The position numbers and the translations under genes are program-made. Shown one piece after another: positions 46,453 to 52,514 of a stretch of 62,036 bases of DNA. The stretch is from a bacterium (GTDB lineage: Bacteria; Planctomycetota; UBA11346), in contig JAIFKN010000013.1 in assembly GCA_020049615.1 (NCBI GenBank), forward strand, positions 1 to 62,036. The letters are read 5' to 3'. The notes under the pieces are model-generated. The model was not told the DNA's origin, made no database searches, and was given only the letters and a program-made list of their open reading frames with translations. Position 1 is the stretch's first letter, and each line of letters opens with the position of its first letter.

Positions 46453-46935
46453 TCAGGCGGGCTTCTGGCCGAGTTCGGCGAGGATCGCGGCACGCGCGGT
46501 CTCGTCCTGGATGATCGCCTGGATCTTCTTGCGGAACGCGGGGATGTTTCCGAGCGGCCCCTTGAGCGCGTTGAGCGCCTCGCGCAGTTCGAGCATCTTG
46601 GACATCTCGGGGACCTGCTTGGCGACCGCCTCGGGGCCGAAGTCGTTGATCGTCTTGAACTCGAGCTGCACAGGCAGCTCGCCCTCGCCGGCGAGGGTGT
46701 TCTTGGCGCCGATCTGCAGCTTCAGCTTCTGGGCCGCGAGCACGTCGTTGAAGTTGTCCTTGTTGATGTCGACCGGCTTGCGCTGGTCGACCGGCGTGCT
46801 GTCCGCACGCTGGGTGAAATCGCCGAGAACCAGCATCTTCAAGGGGAGTTCCTTCTCCTCCTTGGCGCCGCCGGTATCGGACTTGTAGACGATGTTGACG
46901 CGCTCCTTCGGCGCGACCGATCCTTCGCTGGCCAT
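46453..46935 (-). CDS. tssB: T6SS contractile sheath small subunit TssB
   Basis: 160 residues. The start SVAPKERVNIVYKSDTGGAKEEKELPLKMLVLGDF and the FKTINDFGPEAVAKQVP segment are characteristic of TssB, as is the C-terminal LREALNALKGPLGN. It forms a complex with TssC in the sheath. AAGGAGG, a near-perfect ribosome site, lies 5 bases before the ATG at 46935. It is the first gene of the leftward T6SS operon; its leader has a 22-bp inverted repeat. Confidence 0.96.
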   Translation of the reverse strand: MASEGSVAPKERVNIVYKSDTGGAKEEKELPLKMLVLGDFTQRADSTPVDQRKPVDINKDNFNDVLAAQKLKLQIGAKNTLAGEGELPVQLEFKTINDFGPEAVAKQVPEMSKMLELREALNALKGPLGNIPAFRKKIQAIIQDETARAAILAELGQKPA

Positions 46936-46967
46936 GAGATCCTCCTTGAAAGGGTTTTGGCGAGGGG

Positions 46968-46989
46968 ACCGTATGGGGTCGAATACGGT
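46968..46989. promoter_or_regulatory. Inverted repeat upstream of tssB, candidate operator
   Basis: ACCGTAT-GGGGTCGA-ATACGGT is a perfect 7-bp inverted repeat with an 8-base spacer, centred about 44 bases upstream of the tssB start in the divergent tssB/hcp intergenic region. It could bind a dimeric regulator of the T6SS or form a weak leader hairpin. Confidence 0.45.
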
Positions 46990-47150
46990 TGCAAGATCCT
47001 TCGATCCCGAGTTGCGCACAACCATGGCCCTGCGCGCGACACGTCGCCATCACGGCCTCGAAGGCCGGCTCCGCAGTCGCTTCCTGCAGTGGCATGAGTG
47101 TACCTTCGCTGAACAGAGACGGCTCCGGAAGCAACCTTCGTCGTATCCGC

Positions 47151-47178
47151 TTGACAACCTCTGTGACGGTTCTAACAG
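47151..47178 (+). promoter_or_regulatory. Possible sigma-70 type promoter for hcp
   Basis: TTGACA (47151-47156), a perfect -35 box, is followed after 16 bases by TAACAG (47173-47178), a weak -10. A start near 47185 would give a ~38-base leader before the hcp ATG. Confidence 0.4.
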
Positions 47179-47222
47179 GACACCGTCGCAACCTCATCCT
47201 TACCACACGGAGCAGCTCCACC

Positions 47223-47675
47223 ATGGCATACAGCCCCCATCTCAAGCTCACCATCGAAGGCCAGACCGTCAAAGGCGTCAGCACGCAGTTCAAGGACAAG
47301 GGCACCGAACTGCTCTCGTTCGACTTCAGCGCAGACCTGCCGTTCGACCACCAGCTGGGCACCGCCCATGGCCGTGTCAGCTACACCCCGATCACCATCA
47401 CCAAGCGCATGGATGAGGACACCACCATCATCCTCACGGCGATGAGCCAGCAGAAGAAGGTGAACGGGGAGATCCACTTCTTCCGTTCCACCGAGAAGGA
47501 GAAGGATGAGCACTACCTGACGATCAAGTTCGACAACGCGCGCGTGACCAACGTCTCGCTCTCGCCGATGTCCGACCCGCCGATCGAGCAGATCATCTTC
47601 AGCTACCGCACCATCGAAGTGAACTGGCTGAAGCCGTCGAAGCCCTTCAAGGAGGACTGGCACGCTGCCGGCTGA
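47223..47675 (+). CDS. hcp: T6SS tube protein Hcp (TssD)
   Basis: 150 residues. The order of strands and segments LKLTIEGQTVKGVSTQF, FDFSADLPFDHQLGTAHGRVSYTPITITKRMD, IHFFRSTEKEKDEHYLTIKFDNARVTNVSL and IEQIIFSYRTIEVNW fits Hcp, whose rings stack into the inner tube and carry small effectors in the lumen. The start ATG at 47223 has a leader with a -35-like TTGACA upstream. It is divergent from tssB and 45 bases before the YopT-like gene, so the last two are probably co-expressed. Confidence 0.95.
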   Translation: MAYSPHLKLTIEGQTVKGVSTQFKDKGTELLSFDFSADLPFDHQLGTAHGRVSYTPITITKRMDEDTTIILTAMSQQKKVNGEIHFFRSTEKEKDEHYLTIKFDNARVTNVSLSPMSDPPIEQIIFSYRTIEVNWLKPSKPFKEDWHAAG

Positions 47676-47720
47676 CCCCGGCTCCCGCCCGCCCCACCCC
47701 CCTGCATGTGAGGTCATTCC

Positions 47721-48326
47721 GTGGATGAGACCGTTTTCCGCAAGGCGAAGTTCGATCAATCGCCCCTGCTCAAGGCCGACCGGAACCCCAGTTCGGCGGG
47801 CGGGGCATGCCACATGTTCGCGCTCAAGTGGATTTCCGAGATCGAGAAGCACAAGGAGCTCGGCACCTCCGACCGCATCCTGAAGATGACCAGGGGCGCC
47901 CAGGAAGTCCGCATGCTCTACAAGGCCTTCACCGTGCGCTGGATGGAGGCCGGCAGCAGCACCGACATGGCTGACGAGGGCGTCGCCAAGATGATCGGCG
48001 TCAAGGTCGAGCAACCGGTGGAGAATCCCAAGAGCGCGACGGCGGTGGCGAAGCTGGTGACCGACCACAAGCGGCTAGGCTTCGTGTATTCGTTCTGGTT
48101 CGCCAAAGGTGGAGCCCACAGCATCGCCTTCTACCGGTCAGGCGGCACCTTCGGCGGTCATGCCTACGCCTTCGAGCCGAACTTCGGCGAGTACAAGATG
48201 CCCAAGTCGCGCCTGGGCGACTGGATCTCGTGGCTCGACTCGCGTTACGCCGCCTTCGGGGCGGTGACCAGCCGCAAGCTCCGCCTGGTCGGATTGAACA
48301 CCCAGTCCGGACTCGGCGGACGCTGA
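47721..48326 (+). CDS. YopT-like (C58) cysteine protease, candidate T6SS effector
   Basis: 201 residues from a GTG start with GAGG 8 bases upstream. It has the layout of C58 (YopT/AvrPphB) papain-like proteases: Cys30 in SAGGACHMFALKWI (a G-x-C-x-x-x-x-x-W pattern), His133 in GGAHSIAFYRSG, and then YAFEPNFGEYKM, matching the family D-P-N-F-G-E box but with Glu152 in place of the catalytic Asp. No signal peptide is present, as expected for T6SS cargo. The small size fits loading inside the Hcp ring, and the gene directly follows hcp. No immunity gene is seen beside it; the next gene is clpS on the other strand. Catalysis is inferred from the motif, not shown. Confidence 0.72.
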   Translation: MDETVFRKAKFDQSPLLKADRNPSSAGGACHMFALKWISEIEKHKELGTSDRILKMTRGAQEVRMLYKAFTVRWMEAGSSTDMADEGVAKMIGVKVEQPVENPKSATAVAKLVTDHKRLGFVYSFWFAKGGAHSIAFYRSGGTFGGHAYAFEPNFGEYKMPKSRLGDWISWLDSRYAAFGAVTSRKLRLVGLNTQSGLGGR

Positions 48327-48365
48327 GCCTTCCCACGGTTCCGGCGGGGACCATGCCGATCCAAG

Positions 48366-48394
48366 CTCGTCACCAACCCCGGACTGGTGGCGAG
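48366..48394. terminator. Hairpin between convergent YopT-like gene and clpS
   Basis: A 10-bp stem (CTCGTCACCA / TGGTGGCGAG, one G-T pair) with a 9-base loop sits in the 126-base gap between two convergent genes. There is no T-run, so it may act in both directions only weakly. Confidence 0.4.
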
Positions 48395-48452
48395 CCTGTC
48401 GGCGTCAGCATCATGACGATGATCCCTTGGTGAGCCGATACGGCGGCAGGGC

Positions 48453-48761
48453 TCATTCATCCCGCTCGGCAGAGCATCCCACGCCTGGACAGATCCGCGG
48501 GATCCTGGTGCAGGCCTTCAGCTGTACGCAGATCCGTTCTGCCGAGTCCTGCTCCAGGCCACGGCGGGCGACCGCGCTTCCTTCGTTGTGCGCCTCGATG
48601 GCGATCATCTCGGCGACCTCCTCGGACAGGCCACAGGCCTTCTGCAGGCCGAAGATCACCACATCGAACGGGGTCACGTCGTCATTGAACAACATGACCT
48701 TCCAGCCGTGATCGGTCAGTACGCTGCTGTCCGGCTCGGGCTTGGCGTGCGGATCGGGCAT
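48453..48761 (-). CDS. clpS: ATP-dependent Clp protease adaptor ClpS
   Basis: 102 residues: FNDDVTPFDVVIFGLQKACGLSEEVAEMIAIEAHNEGSAVARRG matches ClpS, which hands N-degron substrates to ClpA-ClpP. The residues that hold the hydrophobic N-terminus of the substrate (Asn-Asp-Asp near 26-28, His ~58) are present. The C-terminus beyond about residue 85 is an unusual Cys-rich tail (CTRIPRICPGVGC). ClpA is not in the window. It converges with the YopT-like gene and is 30 bases after the isomerase stop on the same strand. Confidence 0.88.
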   Translation of the reverse strand: MPDPHAKPEPDSSVLTDHGWKVMLFNDDVTPFDVVIFGLQKACGLSEEVAEMIAIEAHNEGSAVARRGLEQDSAERICVQLKACTRIPRICPGVGCSAERDE

Positions 48762-48791
48762 GGCGGCGAGACTGCCGCCGGCCAGCCCGGT

Positions 48792-49595
48792 TCAACCTGC
48801 CGCTGCCGCCAAGCGCGCCTGCGCCAGCTGCCGACGCAATTCGGCCAGAGCTGACGGCAACTGGGCCGCGAGATCCTGCCAGCCGCTTTCGATCGACAGG
48901 TTGCCGTCGTAACCGATGCCTGCCAGGGCCTGCAGATAGGGTGCGAAGTCGTCGCCGGCCACGCCAGGTGCGGTTCGCTTCTCACGCTCGGCGATGTGGA
49001 CATGCAGCAGCAGTCCGCCAGCCCGGGTGATCGCAGCCGGGCCCTCGCCGTCACGGAGCATGTGGTAGATGTCAGCGAGCAGACGCACGCCGCGCACGCC
49101 CGCCTCACGCACGATCGCGGCGCCCTCGTCGACCGAGTTGATGAAATTGCATTCACCGGTGTTCAGCGGCTCGACCACCAGGGTGACGCCCTGCAGCGCC
49201 GCCAGCGGGCCGAGTTCGCGCAACAGATCGATGAACTGGCCCCGGGCACGGGCACGGTCGAACCCCTCCGGGATACGCCTCGAACCGCCGCTGCCGAAAA
49301 CGATCGCCGTGATGCCAGCCTGGTTCGCGCGGGCGAAAGCTGTCTCCGCCCAGGCACGTATGGCCGCCCGATCGACCGCCGGGCCGACGCATGGCAGGTC
49401 GCCTGGCAGGAAGCAGTTGGCGGCGCGGATCGGCTTGCCGCACCTGCGGGCCTCGGCCAGACGGCCCTGCCAAGCCGCGACATCCGCATCGCGCGGCTGG
49501 AGGAAGCCCTGCACGTTCTCCTCGACGTAGTCGAGCGTCGACGTGGCAATGATGCCGGCGTTGGCGCCAGCCGAGGTGCAGAGGCCGAGGTGCAT
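48792..49595 (-). CDS. Sugar phosphate isomerase/epimerase (TIM barrel)
   Basis: 267 residues with the TIM-barrel phrases VEENVQGFL, VFGSGGSRRIPEGF, LVVEPLNTGECNFINSV, LLADIYHMLRDGEG and HVHIAERE, which include the metal-binding Glu (VEPLN), Asp (ADIYHM) and His (HVHIAE) of the hydroxypyruvate isomerase/tagatose-epimerase type. The last catalytic Glu is in LSIESGW. The gene is divergent from an AraC regulator at 49666, which very likely controls it. The substrate is unknown. Confidence 0.85.
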   Translation of the reverse strand: MHLGLCTSAGANAGIIATSTLDYVEENVQGFLQPRDADVAAWQGRLAEARRCGKPIRAANCFLPGDLPCVGPAVDRAAIRAWAETAFARANQAGITAIVFGSGGSRRIPEGFDRARARGQFIDLLRELGPLAALQGVTLVVEPLNTGECNFINSVDEGAAIVREAGVRGVRLLADIYHMLRDGEGPAAITRAGGLLLHVHIAEREKRTAPGVAGDDFAPYLQALAGIGYDGNLSIESGWQDLAAQLPSALAELRRQLAQARLAAAAG

Positions 49596-49665
49596 GCAGA
49601 TCTCCGTGACGGGTCATCAGAATCCTAACCTTCCCAATTCGCGCAGCTCAGCATAATTCCGTTCC

Positions 49666-50490
49666 ATGGATACGACTTCCGTGACGGACAGATGGAGCCT
49701 GTTCCGCCCCTCTCCCGATCCGACCCTCGCCCTGCCCTTCGCCCTGCGCTCGCTCGGTCGGCACCGCTTCGCCGAAGCCGGGCGGATCGAGGACATCCGC
49801 CCGCGCGGTTTCGTGCAGTTGTACTGGGGGATCAGCGGACGAACCGGCTTCGTCACCGACCATGGCGAGGTGACCATCGCCGCCGGCGAGATCTTCGTCT
49901 ATCCGGCCAACGCCTGGCATCGGCTGAGAGCCGTCGAACGCGACACGGCCTACTGGTGGTTCACCGTCGACGGGCCGCTTGCTGACGAATCGGTGGCCGC
50001 ATTCGGCCTGCATCCCCCCTGGCCCAAGCAGGCTGGACCGCCGCCGGAGCGCCTATTCGACCGCCTCGCCAACCTGATCGTGGACCCGGGACAGACCGCC
50101 GAACGCGCCGCCGCCGCCCTGGCGTGGGAGCTGCTCTCCACGGCCGCCGCCGGAGGGCATGGCGCCAGCGGCGAGGACCTCGTGGTCGAACGCCTGCGCC
50201 GGCAACTGATCGAGCGTTCCGCAGATCCCGAGCTGTCGGTCTCGCGCCTCGCCGACGAGATCGGCGAGGACCGCAGCGTGCTGACCCGCCGCTTCACCCG
50301 CCTGGTCGGTGTAGCACCGAAGCCGTTCCTGCAGTCGATCCGGCTCGGCCGCGCGATGTCGTTGCTGCACACCACCGAAGCCCCGGTCTCAGCCATCGCC
50401 CGCGACTGCGGCTTCGCCGACCCGGGCTATTTCGCCCGGGCCTTCCGCCAACGCACCGGCTTGACCCCGGAGCGGTTCCGCCGGGGGTGA
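49666..50490 (+). CDS. AraC-family transcriptional regulator
   Basis: 274 residues: an N-terminal cupin-like sensor (FVQLYWGISGRTGFV, GEIFVYPANAWHRLRAV) and a C-terminal AraC DNA-binding domain (LSVSRLADEIGEDRSVLTRRFTRLVGVAPKPFLQSIRLGRAMSLL, then IARDCGFADPGYFARAFRQRTGLTPERFRRG). It diverges from the sugar isomerase gene with a 70-base gap, a typical regulator/target arrangement. The tRNA-Arg gene follows 45 bases downstream. Confidence 0.92.
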   Translation: MDTTSVTDRWSLFRPSPDPTLALPFALRSLGRHRFAEAGRIEDIRPRGFVQLYWGISGRTGFVTDHGEVTIAAGEIFVYPANAWHRLRAVERDTAYWWFTVDGPLADESVAAFGLHPPWPKQAGPPPERLFDRLANLIVDPGQTAERAAAALAWELLSTAAAGGHGASGEDLVVERLRRQLIERSADPELSVSRLADEIGEDRSVLTRRFTRLVGVAPKPFLQSIRLGRAMSLLHTTEAPVSAIARDCGFADPGYFARAFRQRTGLTPERFRRG

Positions 50491-50535
50491 CGACTTGCCA
50501 ATCGGCGAGGCGACCCATCATGCACGCTCAGCTCT

Positions 50536-50609
<74 letters not shown>

Positions 50610-50612
<3 letters not shown>

Positions 50613-50651
50613 ACGGAAAACCCGGGCCAGACGGCCCGGGTTTTCCGTTGG
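50610..50651 (+). terminator. Rho-independent-type terminator of tRNA-Arg
   Basis: A perfect 19-bp stem (left arm 50610-50628, right arm 50633-50651; core CCCGGGCC/GGCCCGGG, loop AGAC) starts in the CCA of the tRNA. A run of A is paired with a run of T inside the stem, so it can work in both directions. Confidence 0.8.
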
Positions 50652-50974
50652 CGCGCGACGGCTCCGCCCAGCAATGACAGGACAAGCAGGTCGGCGTTGC
50701 GCGTTGCGGAAGGCACGGGGCCTCACTTCATGCTTACCCCCAATGTCCGAGGCCGCCGTTGAGGCGTCGAACCGGTCGGTCCTCAGCGCGGAGCCGAGCG
50801 CGCCACCTAGCTCCGCTTCGCCGATGACGCGGGGTGCGATTGCCTGCCCTATGTCGCCTTGCCGTTGAGTACGACGGCGGGAGCTTGGTCAGGCGGTACG
50901 GAAAACAGATGACCCGCCAGCCTCACCATATAGGCTGGAATTTGAACCTCCCGCCAAGCAGGCGCTTCGCAAAC
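50652..50974. other. 323-base gap without a gene
   Basis: No convincing coding region. It includes a 7-bp hairpin (CCAGCCT 50917-50923 / AGGCTGG 50932-50938) with TATAGG across the loop edge, and probably the leader and promoter of the sensor kinase. An in-frame ATG at 50909 would extend the kinase, but coding bias does not support it. Confidence 0.5.
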
Positions 50975-52447
50975 ATGGAACACCAGTCCCCGATCGACGC
51001 CCTCTGCCCCGTCGTCCTCGACACCCTGCCTGAGCACATCGCCATCCTCGATGCGTCCGGCACGATGATCTACGTGAACCGTGCGTGGAAGCGGTTCTGC
51101 GACGACAATGGCGGGAATGCCACCTGCCTTGACGGAGCGAACTACCTGGACACCTGCCGGCGCAGTCGGGATCTGGGGGCGCCGGAAGCAGACGGCATCC
51201 TCCAGGGCCTGGGTGAGGTACTGGCTGGTCGCTCTCCTGGCTTTGAACTGGAATATCCCTGCCATAGCCAGACCGAACGACGGTTCTTCCGCGTTTTCAT
51301 CCGGCCTCTGCCAAGCGTGGATGGCCACCTGCACGGCGCCGTGGTGACCCATATCAACATCACCGGACAGCGAGCCCTTGAGGTTTTCAGAGGGTCGTTC
51401 TCCGCCGCCGCGCTGGGCGTCGCCCTGTTCAGTGTGGCTGGCACGCTGGAATTCGCTAATCCCCTCGGGCGTCTCGCTCTCGGCGTGGCAGAGCATGCCC
51501 AGCTAGAGGCTCTCGACCTGTTCACAGATCTCCGGTTTGGCGAAGACCACCTGCGCCGTCTACGCACAGGAGGAACCATCACCGACCAGCGTCAGCAGGC
51601 TGATGGCCTTCGTCGATTCGAACTCACCGTCTCCCCGTTCAGCCTGTACGGCGGCAGCGACGAGGGATTCCTCATGGTGGCCCAGGATGTAACCGCCCGG
51701 CACCAAGCCGAGGCCTCGCTGCGTCGAGCAGAACGGGCGGATCTGCTCGGCCAACTCGCTCTCGGACTGGCGCACGACCTCAATAACGATCTCTCCTCGA
51801 TGCTCGGTTTCGCCGATTTGATCTCCTCGCAGACCGAGGATGCGAAAATCCACGAACGGATCCACAAGATCCTGGTCGCCGGACGCCATGCCGCAGGGCT
51901 AGCCCGCAATCTGCTCTCGATGACCCGGACTCATCGTTCTGCGGCGGACGGCATCAACCTGGAGGAGTTGATCGACGAGGTGGCGGGGATGCTGGAGCGC
52001 GTCCTCGACCGCCGGATCACTATCCATTGCGAACACGGAGCCATGGGATCCATCATCCAGGGCGATGCCGATCAATTGCACAGCGCCCTGCTCAACCTTG
52101 CGATCAATGCCCGCGACGCGATGCCTGAGGGGGGGGAGTTGCACATCAGGTCGCGGGTGGCTGAACTCACCGGCGAGGAGGCCGCCGCCTGCACGCCGGA
52201 ACTGACGGGCGGCAGGTATGCTCTGGTCTCGTTCACCGATACCGGGATGGGCATGGAGGAATCTGTCCTGAGCCGGATTTTCGATCCATTCTTCACCACC
52301 AAGGCGAAAGGCAGCGGCCTCGGGTTGCCCTCCGTCCTCGCATGCATGCGTCAGCATGGCGGCGGGCTAGCGGTGCGTACCCAGCCCGGCACCGGCAGTT
52401 CATTCACGCTGGTCCTGCCCCTGACAGCCGGTCGCCCGCATCCATAG
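50975..52447 (+). CDS. PAS-domain sensor histidine kinase, orphan
   Basis: 490 residues without membrane segments. Two PAS-like domains: LPEHIAILDASGTMIYVNRAWKRFC (about 12-40, up to 130) and SFSAAALGVALFSVAGTLEFANPLG (~140-250). Then LALGLAHDLNNDLSSMLGFA, an H-box with His267 followed by Asn (NtrB-like H-x-L-N-N), and the ATPase domain: N box LNLAINARDAMPEGG, G1 FTDTGMGM, F box IFDPFFTTKAKGSGLGL. It should autophosphorylate on sensing a cytoplasmic signal. No response regulator is near, so the partner lies elsewhere. Start ATG 50975 was chosen on coding onset. Confidence 0.9.
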   Translation: MEHQSPIDALCPVVLDTLPEHIAILDASGTMIYVNRAWKRFCDDNGGNATCLDGANYLDTCRRSRDLGAPEADGILQGLGEVLAGRSPGFELEYPCHSQTERRFFRVFIRPLPSVDGHLHGAVVTHINITGQRALEVFRGSFSAAALGVALFSVAGTLEFANPLGRLALGVAEHAQLEALDLFTDLRFGEDHLRRLRTGGTITDQRQQADGLRRFELTVSPFSLYGGSDEGFLMVAQDVTARHQAEASLRRAERADLLGQLALGLAHDLNNDLSSMLGFADLISSQTEDAKIHERIHKILVAGRHAAGLARNLLSMTRTHRSAADGINLEELIDEVAGMLERVLDRRITIHCEHGAMGSIIQGDADQLHSALLNLAINARDAMPEGGELHIRSRVAELTGEEAAACTPELTGGRYALVSFTDTGMGMEESVLSRIFDPFFTTKAKGSGLGLPSVLACMRQHGGGLAVRTQPGTGSSFTLVLPLTAGRPHP

Positions 52448-52514
52448 GCCACGAGCCATACGGTTTCAACGGTTCTGGAACGCTCCGCCTTCACTCGCTT
52501 CCCGGAAGTCCATC

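Noticed and set aside
47721..48326. Reading the gene after hcp as an ordinary hypothetical or an immunity protein
   Set aside because: The Cys, His and E-P-N-F-G-E motif order is too specific to a C58-type protease, and immunity proteins usually follow rather than precede an effector.
49650..49660. CATAAT as a -10 box for the AraC gene at 49666
   Set aside because: It is only about 8 bases from the start codon and lacks a -35 at proper distance.
50834..50974. Longer start for the PAS kinase at 50834 or 50909
   Set aside because: Added residues do not look like a PAS start, codon bias is weak there, and the region includes a hairpin.
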